Assembly (NCBI RefSeq): GCF_000397205.1
Contig: NC_021237.1
Coordinates: forward strand, 5,768,501 to 5,832,500
Direction of reading: 5' to 3'
DNA length: 64,000 bases
Source of the DNA: Pseudomonas protegens CHA0
GTDB taxonomy: Bacteria; Pseudomonadota; Gammaproteobacteria; Pseudomonadales; Pseudomonadaceae
A program made the position numbers and the translations under genes. Positions 18,111-25,871 of the stretch are shown here, piece by piece; positions within the stretch are counted from its first letter, which is position 1, and every line of letters begins with the position of its first letter. The notes under the pieces were generated by a model. It did no database searches. It had not been told where the DNA came from and was given only the letters and a program-made list of their open reading frames with translations.

Positions 18111-19019
18111 ATGGATAAGCTTGAGCAATACCGCGTGTTCATCCAGGTGGCCGACATGGGTAGCTTCATCAAGGCTGCCCATGCCCTGGAACTGCCACGG
18201 GCCACCGTCTCTTCCGCCGTGCAGCAACTGGAAACCGGCCTCGGCACCCGACTGCTGCACCGCACCACCCGCCACGTGCAGTTGACCGCCGACGGCGCCA
18301 TTCTGCTGGAACGGGCGCGGCGCCTGCTGGCAGACGCCGCCGAACTCAACCAGTTGTTCCACCACCGCCAGATAGACGTCAGCGGGCGCTTGAACATCGA
18401 TGTGCCCAGCCGCATCGCCCGGCGCCTGATCGTCCCCGCCCTGCCCCGATGGCTGGCGCAATACCCCGGCCTGCAACTGGCCCTGGGCGCCAGCGATCGC
18501 AGCATCGACCTGGTCCAGGAAGGCATCGATTGCGCGATCCGCGTCGGCAGCCTGGCCGACAGCAGCCTGGTCGCCCGCCCCCTGGGGCAACTGGCGCTGA
18601 TCAACTGCGCCAGCCCCGTCTACCTGGCCGAACAGGGCGAGCCCCACACCCCCCAGGACCTGCAGAACGGCCAGTGGATGGTCGGTTATGCCTCCCCGGA
18701 CACTGGCCGCGAGCAGCCCTGGGAATACCTGCTGGAAGGTCGCGAGCACCTGCTGGGGCTGCCCAGCCGGGTGATCGTCAACAACGTCGAGAACTACATC
18801 GCCTGCTGCCGTCAGGGGCTGGGGCTGATCCAGGTGCCACGCTTCGACGTGCAGCACCTGCTGGACCGTGGCGAGCTGGTGCAGGTGCTCCGTGAACTGC
18901 CGGTGGCGCCCATGGATATCTGCGCGCTATACCCCGACCGGCGCCATCGCTCGCGCCGCCTCAACGTGTTCATCGAATGGTTCGCCGAACTGATCAAACC
19001 GCACCTGGAGGCTTGCTGA
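18111..19019 (+). CDS. LysR-family transcriptional regulator
   Basis: A 302-residue LTTR from ATG 18111 (MDKLEQYRVFIQVADMGSFI). The HTH is AAHALELPRATVSSAVQQLE and the linker helix is followed by LGTRLLHRTTRHVQLTADG. The ligand domain has LVQEGIDCAIRVGSLADSSL, placing it in the CrgA/DmlR-like branch. It lies 109 bases after the SDR gene and may regulate the SDR/flavin-reductase pair. An earlier in-frame start at 18060 is less typical. Confidence 0.88.
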   Translation: MDKLEQYRVFIQVADMGSFIKAAHALELPRATVSSAVQQLETGLGTRLLHRTTRHVQLTADGAILLERARRLLADAAELNQLFHHRQIDVSGRLNIDVPSRIARRLIVPALPRWLAQYPGLQLALGASDRSIDLVQEGIDCAIRVGSLADSSLVARPLGQLALINCASPVYLAEQGEPHTPQDLQNGQWMVGYASPDTGREQPWEYLLEGREHLLGLPSRVIVNNVENYIACCRQGLGLIQVPRFDVQHLLDRGELVQVLRELPVAPMDICALYPDRRHRSRRLNVFIEWFAELIKPHLEAC

Positions 19020-19072
19020 ACACCCGCGGATCGTGAGAAGAAAGCGCCTTCACGGATTGAGGCACTGGCACC

Positions 19073-19600
19073 ATGACCCACCTGCACATCAGCGCTCCCC
19101 ACCTCGACGACCTGGATGACCTGCTGGCCTTCGAAGGGGAAAACCGAGCGTTCTTCGAAGCCTCGATCAACGCCCGGCCTGCCACCTACTACTCCCGCGA
19201 AGGGGTCGCCGAAGCCATAAACCAGGCGTGCGAGGATGCCGAGGCAGACCGCGGCTATCAGTTCCTGATCCGCGACAACGCAGTGCTGGTGGGGCGCGTC
19301 AACCTGCACCGGGTGCAGCGCCCCTACTTCAATTGCGCGGAACTGGGCTACCGGGTCGGCGCCCGCTTCAACGGCCGCGGCATTGCCCGCACTGCGGTGC
19401 AGCAGGTGCTGCTGCGCGCCTTCGGCGAACTGCAACTGAGCCGCATCGAAGCCAATGCGCGGCCGCAGAACACCGGTTCGGTGCGGGTGCTGGAAGCCTG
19501 CGGCTTCTCTTGCTACGGCCATTCGCGGCGCAGCTTCCTGTTGCACGGCGAGTGGTTCGACCGCTTGCACTACGAGTGCCATGGGCCTGCGCCACGCTAG
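19073..19600 (+). CDS. RimJ/RimL-type GNAT acetyltransferase
   Basis: A 175-residue acetyltransferase of the ribosomal-protein-acetylase-like subgroup. The core is CAELGYRVGARFNGRGIART followed by the signature RIEANARPQNTGSVRVLEAC and GFSCYGHSRRSFLLHGEW. Members acetylate protein N-termini, amino acids or antibiotics; this one cannot be assigned. It lies 53 bases after the LysR gene. Confidence 0.87.
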   Translation: MTHLHISAPHLDDLDDLLAFEGENRAFFEASINARPATYYSREGVAEAINQACEDAEADRGYQFLIRDNAVLVGRVNLHRVQRPYFNCAELGYRVGARFNGRGIARTAVQQVLLRAFGELQLSRIEANARPQNTGSVRVLEACGFSCYGHSRRSFLLHGEWFDRLHYECHGPAPR

Positions 19601-19606
19601 CAACCC

Positions 19607-19633
19607 GGGCGTGCGCCCCCAAGGCGCACGCCC
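19607..19633. terminator. Strong hairpin between convergent genes
   Basis: GGGCGTGCGCC and GGCGCACGCCC form a perfect 11-bp stem around CCCAA, placed between the stops of the GNAT and chemoreceptor genes. There is no T-run on either side, so it is not a textbook intrinsic terminator, though its place suggests a transcript-end or stabilising role. Confidence 0.55.
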
Positions 19634-19639
19634 ACGCCC

Positions 19640-20956
19640 TCAGGCCGACAGCTGGTTGGCGAACTGGCCGACCGCGCTGACCACTTTCTGCGCACCGTCC
19701 TGAATCTCGACGATGACCGTGCCGGCCTCCGCTGCCAGGGTCAGGCCCTGTTCCGCCTGCTGCCGGCCCTCGGCCATCAGCTCCACCGCCGAGCGGGCCA
19801 TGTCCTGGTTCTGGCGCACCACGCCGACGATCTCGTCGGTGGCATTGCTGGTGCGCGAGGCCAGTTGCCGGACCTCATCGGCGACCACCGCAAAACCCCG
19901 CCCCTGTTCACCGGCCCGGGCCGCTTCGATGGCCGCATTGAGGGCCAGCAGGTTGGTCTGTTCGGCAATCCCGCTGATGGTCTTGACGATGCTCGCTATC
20001 ACCAGGGACTGCTCGTTCAGGGCTTCGATGCCGTCCCCGGCCTGCTGCATGCAGGTAGCCAGGTCACGCATCACGTCCAGGGTCTCGGTGACCACCGCCG
20101 AGCCGCGCTGGGCGCTGGTGTCGGTCTGTCGGGAGATGCTGTAGGCGATGTCCGCCGCCTCGGCCACCCGTTGCTCCTGGTTCACCTGATCGGTGATCAG
20201 GATGGCGAATTTCACCACCTTGTAGAGCTGGCCGCTGGCGTCCAGCACCGGGTTGTAGGAAGCGTCGAGCCACACCACCCGGCCCTGGCTGTCGATGCGC
20301 TTGAACCGCTGGGCGATGTATTCGCCGGCGTTCAACCGTGCCCAGAACTCCTGGTAGCCGGGCCCTTCGTATTCCTGCGGTTCACAGAATAGGCGGTGGT
20401 TCTGGCCCTGGACCTCATCCAGCCGGTAGCCCATGCAGGCGAGAAACCGCGAGTTGGCCGTCAGCACCCGGCCTTGCAGGTCGAACTCGATCACCGCCGA
20501 GGAGCGCAGCAGCGCCGCCATCAGGTTTTCATGCTCGCAGGCACTTTCCACCGAAGCGCTCTGGTCGGTGCAGATCAGGTTGTAATGATCGAGCCGCCCG
20601 GCGCCATCGCGGATCGGCTGCACGCAGACCTGCAGCCAGGCCTCGCGGCCGCCTCCGCGTTGCAGGCGCAATTGGCCGGTGTAGCTTTCGTTGCGCCCCA
20701 GGGCCGCCTTGAATTCGCGATACAACGGCACAGCCTGCGGGTGGCGCGAGATGATGCTCTCCAGGGCCACGCCGGCCAGTGGCTGGCCATCGAGTTCCAG
20801 GGCCTGGATGAAGTTCTGGTTGGCCCGGCGGATGGCCCCCTCGCCATCGAGTTCGAGATTGAGCACCTGGCTTTCCAGGCAGGCCTTGAATTGCTGCAGA
20901 GCGTTCAGCTCGTCGCTCAGGGTGGCAAGTTGCTGCTTCAAACGTTTGTTGAACAT
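19640..20956 (-). CDS. Soluble PAS-PAS methyl-accepting chemotaxis protein (BdlA-like)
   Basis: A 438-residue cytoplasmic chemoreceptor with no membrane segment. Order: N-terminal coiled coil (1-30), PAS1 (about 30-130), PAS2 (about 145-255), then a short MCP signalling domain (260-438) whose tip reads [20 protein letters not shown] followed by [19 protein letters not shown]. The layout matches BdlA of P. aeruginosa (PAS-PAS-MCP, about 417 residues), which links redox or energy sensing to biofilm dispersal. There is no HAMP. The adjacent gene at 21230 is a paralogue of identical length. Sensory input (heme, FAD or other PAS ligand) is not readable. Confidence 0.88.
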   Translation of the reverse strand: MFNKRLKQQLATLSDELNALQQFKACLESQVLNLELDGEGAIRRANQNFIQALELDGQPLAGVALESIISRHPQAVPLYREFKAALGRNESYTGQLRLQRGGGREAWLQVCVQPIRDGAGRLDHYNLICTDQSASVESACEHENLMAALLRSSAVIEFDLQGRVLTANSRFLACMGYRLDEVQGQNHRLFCEPQEYEGPGYQEFWARLNAGEYIAQRFKRIDSQGRVVWLDASYNPVLDASGQLYKVVKFAILITDQVNQEQRVAEAADIAYSISRQTDTSAQRGSAVVTETLDVMRDLATCMQQAGDGIEALNEQSLVIASIVKTISGIAEQTNLLALNAAIEAARAGEQGRGFAVVADEVRQLASRTSNATDEIVGVVRQNQDMARSAVELMAEGRQQAEQGLTLAAEAGTVIVEIQDGAQKVVSAVGQFANQLSA

Positions 20957-21190
20957 GGATACACCGACAGACTAGGAGTGGATACAACAACCCCTAGCCA
21001 TCGGCGCAGTTTGGGCTTTCTCCAAGCCCCGCAGCGCTTTCCAGATACTTCCTACAAGCCTCTAGGAAATTTCTTGGTTTTTCTTGGGCGCAGCCGTCGC
21101 CCGGGGCCCTATCGGTCATGCCCGAGTGTCTCAGCGTGGGAAATGAATGGCGCCAAGGGCGCCGGGGCTGGCCGATGCCGCCCTGAAATC

Positions 21191-21218
21191 CACAGTGCCC
21201 CGTGACGGGAGCACTGTG
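21191..21218 (-). terminator. Hairpin downstream of the second chemoreceptor gene
   Basis: CACAGTGC and GCACTGTG pair around an inner CCCG-TGA-CGGG stem with a one-base bulge, 12 bases past the stop of the minus-strand gene ending at 21230. Only a short T-stretch (ATTTC) follows on the minus strand, so terminator activity is probable but not certain. Confidence 0.6.
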
Positions 21219-21229
21219 CTGGGGAGCAA

Positions 21230-22546
21230 TCAGGAGGACAGTTGGTTGGCGAACTGGCCGACCGCGCTGACCACCTTCTGCGCGCCGTCCTGGATCTCGA
21301 CGATCACGGTGCCGGCTTCCGCCGCCAGGGCCAGCCCCTGCTCGGCCTGCAGCTTGCCTTCGGCCATCAGTTCCACGGCTTCGCGGGCCATGTCCTGGTT
21401 CTGGCGCACCACGCCGACGATTTCCTCGGTGGCCTTGCTGGTGCGCGAGGCCAGTTGCCGGACTTCATCGGCCACCACGGCGAAACCACGTCCCTGCTCA
21501 CCGGCCCGGGCCGCCTCGATGGCCGCGTTGAGTGCCAGCAGGTTGGTCTGTTCGGCAATCCCGCTGATGGTCTTGACGATGCTGCCGATCACCAGGGATT
21601 GCTCGTTGAGGGCGCCAATGCCTTCGCCGGCCTCCTGCATGTGCTTGGCCAGATCGCGCATCACGTTCACCGCCTCGGTAACCACCGTGGTGCCGCGCTG
21701 GGCGCTGTTGTCGGTCTGCAACGAGGTGTTGTAGGCAATGCTCGCCGCCTCGGCCACGGCCAGTTCCTGGTTTACCTGGTCGGTGATCACGGTGGCGAAC
21801 TTCACCACTTTGTAGAGTTTGTTGTTGGCGTCCATGACCGGGTTGTAGGAAGCCTCCAGCCAGACCACCCGGCCATGAGCGTCGATGCGCTTGAAGCGCT
21901 CGGCGATGAACTCACCGGCGTTCAGGCGTTTCCAGAAGGCCTGGTAGGCCTGGCTGTTGTACTCCTCCGGCTCGCAGAAGATGCGGTGATGCTTGCCCTG
22001 AATCTGCGCCAGGCTGTAGCCCATGCTGGAAAGGAAGCGGTCATTGGCCGTCAGCACGTTGCCGTTGAGGTCGAACTCGATCAGCGCGGTAGAACGCATC
22101 AGCGCGCCAATCAGGTTCTCGTGCTCCCGAGAGGCCTCGATGGTGCGGGTCAGGTCACTGGAGAAGATCGCGAAATACTTGATCCGCCCCTCGGAGTCGC
22201 GAACCGGCTGGGAGATGGAACGCAGCCAGGCTTCCTGGCCATTGCCGCGCAGCAGCCGCACCGCCCCGGCAAAGTGTTCGCCCCGGGTCAGGGTCGCCTT
22301 GAACCGCAGGTGAAACTCATCATGCTTGACGTGTTCCGGGACGATGTCCTCCAGGGCCCGGCCCACCAGATCGCCAGTCTTGTAGAGCATTTCCTGGGCG
22401 AAATTGTGATTGACCGACTGAATCCGTCCATCGGCGCTCAGGTTGATGACGAGCATCTCGCTTTCAAGGCTCTCCTTCACTTGCTGAAGGCTCGAAAGTT
22501 CTTCGCGTAGAGTCGACAACTCCTGCTTCAAGCGTTTATTGAACAT
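21230..22546 (-). CDS. Soluble PAS-PAS methyl-accepting chemotaxis protein (BdlA-like paralogue)
   Basis: A 438-residue receptor with the same organisation as the gene at 19640: coiled coil, two PAS domains and a short MCP domain, no membrane segment. The MCP half is almost identical to its neighbour (both end [19 protein letters not shown] plus one residue), while PAS1 differs strongly. This points to duplication with retained signalling and diverged sensing. PAS2 shares SNP blocks such as [20 protein letters not shown]. The 273-base gap with its own hairpin suggests separate transcription. One of the pair is probably the bdlA orthologue; sequence alone does not say which. Confidence 0.88.
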   Translation of the reverse strand: MFNKRLKQELSTLREELSSLQQVKESLESEMLVINLSADGRIQSVNHNFAQEMLYKTGDLVGRALEDIVPEHVKHDEFHLRFKATLTRGEHFAGAVRLLRGNGQEAWLRSISQPVRDSEGRIKYFAIFSSDLTRTIEASREHENLIGALMRSTALIEFDLNGNVLTANDRFLSSMGYSLAQIQGKHHRIFCEPEEYNSQAYQAFWKRLNAGEFIAERFKRIDAHGRVVWLEASYNPVMDANNKLYKVVKFATVITDQVNQELAVAEAASIAYNTSLQTDNSAQRGTTVVTEAVNVMRDLAKHMQEAGEGIGALNEQSLVIGSIVKTISGIAEQTNLLALNAAIEAARAGEQGRGFAVVADEVRQLASRTSKATEEIVGVVRQNQDMAREAVELMAEGKLQAEQGLALAAEAGTVIVEIQDGAQKVVSAVGQFANQLSS

Positions 22547-22762
22547 GAGGATGTACCGGGGGGGGCTGAAAAAGTGGACTGCTTTGGGCCTAACATCGGC
22601 CCTGAAAGATTTTTCTTAATAGCCATTAAGGCTTGTCTGACAAAAATAATTCCGCAGCCAGCAAGGCCGCGGAATTCGGGCCCGCAGCCGGGGATTTCGC
22701 GCAACCAAGGAGCGCGTATAGTCGGCGACGGGAAATTCCAGGGCGATCGACGGAGTTGGACT

Positions 22763-23257
22763 ATGGATGCATCACGCAAGGCACTTTTCCAGCAGGCCGC
22801 AGCACAGGTCGGACACAGTTTCGAAGGCGAGATGCGCATTGGCGGCAATTACGTGCCGGCGGTGCGCAATGGCGATGAGGTGTATGTCAGCGGGCAGATC
22901 CCGCGTATCGACAATACCGTGATGGTGGTTGGCCGGGTCGGTGCCGAAACCTCCCTGGAGCAGGCCCGGCACGGGGCGCAGATCTGCACCCTGCGGGCCC
23001 TGGCGATCCTCGAGCAGATGCTCGGCGACCTGCAGCGGATCAAGCGCATCCTGCGGATCAACGTCTATGTACAGAGCGCGGCGGACTTCACCCAGCAGAG
23101 CGAAGTGGCGGACGGCGCCTCCGCAGTCCTGTATTCGATCTTTGCCGACGCCGGCGTACACACCCGGACCTCGGTGGGGGTCTATCAATTGCCCAAGAAT
23201 GCCTCGGTGGAAGTGGACATGATCGTCGCCCTGCACCCCGGCTCCGGCAACGACTGA
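22763..23257 (+). CDS. RidA-family (YjgF/YER057c/UK114) protein
   Basis: A 164-residue RidA-like protein from ATG 22763, preceded by CGGAG. RidA proteins deaminate reactive enamine/imine intermediates. The core is DEVYVSGQIPRIDN near the N-terminus and HTRTSVGVYQLPKNASVEVD near the C-terminus, the latter carrying the Arg and the LPKxxxVE signature. The protein is longer than the usual 130 residues, with an extended N-terminus. Which Rid subgroup it belongs to is uncertain. The frame extends upstream to 22574 with no ribosome site. Confidence 0.88.
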   Translation: MDASRKALFQQAAAQVGHSFEGEMRIGGNYVPAVRNGDEVYVSGQIPRIDNTVMVVGRVGAETSLEQARHGAQICTLRALAILEQMLGDLQRIKRILRINVYVQSAADFTQQSEVADGASAVLYSIFADAGVHTRTSVGVYQLPKNASVEVDMIVALHPGSGND

Positions 23258-23271
23258 GTGCAGCCACGCTG

Positions 23272-23297
23272 GCCGGGCCCACCCCTGCGGGCCCGGC
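23272..23297. terminator. Hairpin between convergent ridA-like and DUF2790 genes
   Basis: GCCGGGCCC and GGGCCCGGC form a 9-bp stem around an 8-base loop between two converging stops (23257 and 23318). No T-tract follows, so it is a candidate bidirectional transcript end only. Confidence 0.55.
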
Positions 23298-23317
23298 ACA
23301 GCAGCGCCGGCGGCCCA

Positions 23318-23650
23318 TCAACTGCCGTTGTTGCGGCACTGGCCCATGACCTGGTACTCGATGGTCTTGAGCTGGCCGGCGGAATCCTCATACGTCATGC
23401 GCGAAGGCACCACCTCGCAGGACTTGATCGGCGGGGTCACGTTGACCACCTTGGCGACATCCAGCTTCATGCCGTAGCGGTACGCCTGCACCACCGGCGC
23501 CGGCTTGCCCTGGTTCGCCGCATAGCGCTCCATGGCCTTCTGGTTTTCCACCATGGCCCGGGCGAACGTACGGTCGCCTCCCCCTTCGGCCTGCGCCAGG
23601 GAAGCCAGGCTCAACAGCAGCGCGGCGAGACTCAGGTTGATTGCTTTCAT
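23318..23650 (-). CDS. Small exported DUF2790 protein
   Basis: A 110-residue protein from ATG 23650 with a clear signal peptide (cut after SLAQA, about residue 21). The body has YGMKLDVAKVVNVTPPIKSC and the ending KTIEYQVMGQCRNNGS, matching DUF2790, a family essentially confined to Pseudomonas with no established function. Two Cys (in KSCEVV and GQCRN) may form a disulfide in the periplasm. It is divergent from an OprD porin gene and has an ATTAC-N6-GTAAT repeat about 70 bases upstream of its start. Confidence 0.85.
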   Translation of the reverse strand: MKAINLSLAALLLSLASLAQAEGGGDRTFARAMVENQKAMERYAANQGKPAPVVQAYRYGMKLDVAKVVNVTPPIKSCEVVPSRMTYEDSAGQLKTIEYQVMGQCRNNGS

Positions 23651-23971
23651 CACAGTTTCCTCGTCCAGTTGACGCCAGCGAGGATAAGCAACCGACCCTG
23701 TCAGGATGATCGCGGGCAGATTACTTATCTGTAATGGGCGCTGCCGACAGCCCGCCCTACCCGAGATAACCCCCGGCCCGCCGGGGTTTTGGCCCGGGCC
23801 CTGGACGGCTTTCTTGCACAATTGTAATGACCGGGTCACCCCGCCGTTATCTGCCGTTTGCAACTATCGACAGCGACTGGGCAGGCGTTGCGACGCCTGC
23901 CGGTCGAGCCCAATAAGAACGCCTCTGGCGATATAAAAGTTGATAGCTGCCAACCCTCAGGAGCGACCCCC
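23651..23971. promoter_or_regulatory. Divergent region between the DUF2790 gene and the OprD porin gene
   Basis: These 321 bases carry promoters in both directions and no credible gene. Points visible: an inverted repeat at 23720-23735, and an ACAATTGT palindrome followed by AATGACC near 23818-23832. A GGCAGGCGTTGCGACGCCTGCC palindrome-like stretch lies near 23879-23902 in the probable oprD leader. AGGAG lies before the porin ATG at 23972. Confidence 0.5.
23720..23735. promoter_or_regulatory. ATTAC-N6-GTAAT inverted repeat, candidate response-regulator site
   Basis: ATTACTTATCTGTAAT is a perfect 5-bp inverted repeat with a 6-base spacer, about 70 bases upstream of the DUF2790 start. Similar spaced words occur in the czcC/czcR gap (GATTACAAATCCGTTAG near 31836). 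It may be a binding site for a dimeric regulator such as CzcR. This is inference. Confidence 0.35.
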
Positions 23972-25300
23972 ATGCGTATCAATCCCCCCTTGTCCCTGTC
24001 CGTGCTCGCTGCGGTACTGGGGCTCAGCCCTATGGCGGCAGTGGCCGCCGAGGAACGGCCCGAAGGCTTTGTCGAAGGCAGCCGCCTCGACCTGCTGCTG
24101 CGCAACTTCTACTTCAACCGCGACGACCGCAAGGGCCAGTCCAGCCCCACCGGCAACGGCTATTCCGAAGCCTGGGCCCAGGGCCTGATCGGCCAGTTCG
24201 AATCCGGCTTCACCCAGGGCACGGTGGGCTTTGGCCTCGATGCCTTTGCCATGTACGGCCTCAAGCTCGACTCTGGCACCGGCCGCAGCGGCGGCGGTGG
24301 CTCCTTCGGCATGCTGCCGCTGAACCACGACAACCGGCCCGCCGACAGCTACGGCAAGGCTGGGGGGGCGGTGAAAATGCGAGCCCTGGATACCGTGGTG
24401 AAAGTCGGCGATGTGTTTCCCAAGACCCCCGTGGTGCACTACGGCGACTCCCGCCTGCTGCCGGAAAGCTTTCGCGGGGTGACCCTGGAGAACACCAGCA
24501 TCGACGGCCTCAACCTGCAGGGCGGCCGCCTGCATGCCATGAGCCAGCCCGACAGCAGTGGCATGCGCGATGGCTTCGCCACCTTCTACGCCGGCAAGGT
24601 GGACTCGCCCTGGGTCGGCTACTTCGGCGGCGACTACCGGCTCAACTCCAATCTCAACTTCAGCCTCTACAGCAGCCGCCTGAAGGACGCCTGGGACCAG
24701 TACTACTTCGGCGTCGCGGGCAACTACCCGCTGTCCGACCAACTGAGCCTGTTCAGCGGCTTCAACTATTACAAGGCCGTCGATGAGGGCAAGAAGCTCC
24801 TGGGCGAGCTCGACAACAACATCTGGAGCGCCAAGGTCGGCGCCACCTACGGCGCCCACACCCTGGCCCTGTCGCATCAGCGCAACAACGGTAACGACGA
24901 CTTCGACTACCTGCGCCAGTCGGACTCGATCTTCCTCGACAACTCGATCCAGTACAGCGACTTCAACTCGCCCAAGGAACGCTCGTGGATGGTCCGCTAC
25001 GACCTCGACATGCAGCCCCTGGGCATTCCCGGCCTGTCGTTCATGACCCGCTACGCCCGCGGCAGCGGCGCCGACTACAGCCACGCCAACTCGGTGTACA
25101 TGCGCCGCGATGCGGCAGGTGACCCACTGACCGACCAGCGCCGCTGGGAGCGGGATATCGAAGCCAAGTACGTGTTCCAGGGCGGCAGCCTCAAGGATCT
25201 GTCCCTGCGCATCCGCCAGGCGACCATCCGTTCCAGCCAGTTCGAATCCGACCTGGAAGAGTTTCGCCTGATCGTCGAGTACCCCCTGGCCCTGCTCTAG
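23972..25300 (+). CDS. OprD-family outer-membrane porin
   Basis: A 442-residue porin with a signal peptide (cut after AAVAA, about residue 26) and AGGAG before ATG 23972. The mature N-terminus GFVEGSRLDLLLRNFYFNRD is the OprD-family hallmark, and the body has GGGGSFGMLPLNHDN and KVGDVFPKTPVVHYGDSRLL. The last residues EFRLIVEYPLALL form the closing beta strand with hydrophobic end needed for outer-membrane insertion. OprD/Opd porins take up amino acids or carboxylates; the substrate here is not assigned. It is divergent from DUF2790. Confidence 0.93.
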   Translation: MRINPPLSLSVLAAVLGLSPMAAVAAEERPEGFVEGSRLDLLLRNFYFNRDDRKGQSSPTGNGYSEAWAQGLIGQFESGFTQGTVGFGLDAFAMYGLKLDSGTGRSGGGGSFGMLPLNHDNRPADSYGKAGGAVKMRALDTVVKVGDVFPKTPVVHYGDSRLLPESFRGVTLENTSIDGLNLQGGRLHAMSQPDSSGMRDGFATFYAGKVDSPWVGYFGGDYRLNSNLNFSLYSSRLKDAWDQYYFGVAGNYPLSDQLSLFSGFNYYKAVDEGKKLLGELDNNIWSAKVGATYGAHTLALSHQRNNGNDDFDYLRQSDSIFLDNSIQYSDFNSPKERSWMVRYDLDMQPLGIPGLSFMTRYARGSGADYSHANSVYMRRDAAGDPLTDQRRWERDIEAKYVFQGGSLKDLSLRIRQATIRSSQFESDLEEFRLIVEYPLALL

Positions 25301-25309
25301 AGAGCGGCT

Positions 25310-25334
25310 CCGGGCAGGCGCCAGGCCTGCCCGG
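25310..25334 (+). terminator. Hairpin after the OprD gene
   Basis: CCGGGCAGG and CCTGCCCGG make a 9-bp stem around a 7-base loop ten bases past the porin stop. TGTTAAAACTTCTT follows, a weak T-rich stretch, so it probably ends the porin transcript. Confidence 0.6.
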
Positions 25335-25476
25335 TGTTAAAACTTCTTCACAGACTCATGCCTTTCAGAACTGTAATATCGGCCTCACCTTCTCGTTAGG
25401 TTGGCCTTCATATACTCCCGGACACACTGGCAGCCACCGTGTTTTTCACGGCCGCCCAACGTGTCAGGAGAAGCTC

Positions 25477-25698
25477 ATGCGCCCAACCCAACTGTTATTG
25501 ATCGGCCTACTGGCCACAACCAGCTCCGCCACCTGGGCCGCTGATGGCAGCGAACGCCCACAGCAGGTCCGCGAAGCTTTCCTGGCCAGCCAGGAACAGA
25601 TCCACGGCGACGCCAACCAGGAAACAGCCGCCACCGGCAGCACCGGCAAAGCCCCTCGCGATGCTTCTGCGCCTACCACGGCCGAAGAAGACATCTGA
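25477..25698 (+). CDS. Small secreted protein of unknown function
   Basis: A 73-residue protein with AGGAG before ATG 25477 and a signal peptide (cut after ATWA, about residue 21). The mature part of about 52 residues is rich in Gln, Glu, Ala and Thr (QQVREAFLASQEQIHGDANQ) and has no Cys. I do not recognise a family. It has its own transcript end: a strong intrinsic terminator at 25774. An ACTGTAATATC word about 110 bases upstream resembles words in the czc and DUF2790 promoters, and it sits between the porin and czcA. Confidence 0.75.
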   Translation: MRPTQLLLIGLLATTSSATWAADGSERPQQVREAFLASQEQIHGDANQETAATGSTGKAPRDASAPTTAEEDI

Positions 25699-25773
25699 CA
25701 GCGATTGCCTACCGAGCACATTCATCTCTTGAAGCGTTTTTTCTGATGCTCCTTTGGAAAGAGATGAATTTTT

Positions 25774-25799
25774 AGCGCCCCCTTGGGGCGCTTTTTTTT
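25774..25799 (+). terminator. Intrinsic terminator
   Basis: AGCGCCCC pairs with GGGGCGCT around a three-base loop, followed directly by eight T. A standard rho-independent terminator for the small secreted protein's transcript. Confidence 0.9.
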
Positions 25800-25827
25800 G
25801 CCCGAAAATTGCCGCAGGACTGACACC

Positions 25828-25856
25828 TGTAGCCGCTGCCTGCGGCAGCGGCTACA
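25828..25856. repeat. Palindromic intergenic repeat
   Basis: TGTAGCCGCTGCC and GGCAGCGGCTACA form a perfect 13-bp inverted repeat around TGC, just past the czcA stop. A related TGTAGCCGCTGCCGCAGG element appears near 48851. These resemble short intergenic repeats dispersed in Pseudomonas genomes. Confidence 0.7.
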
Positions 25857-25871
25857 AGAAGCGGCGCGCGA

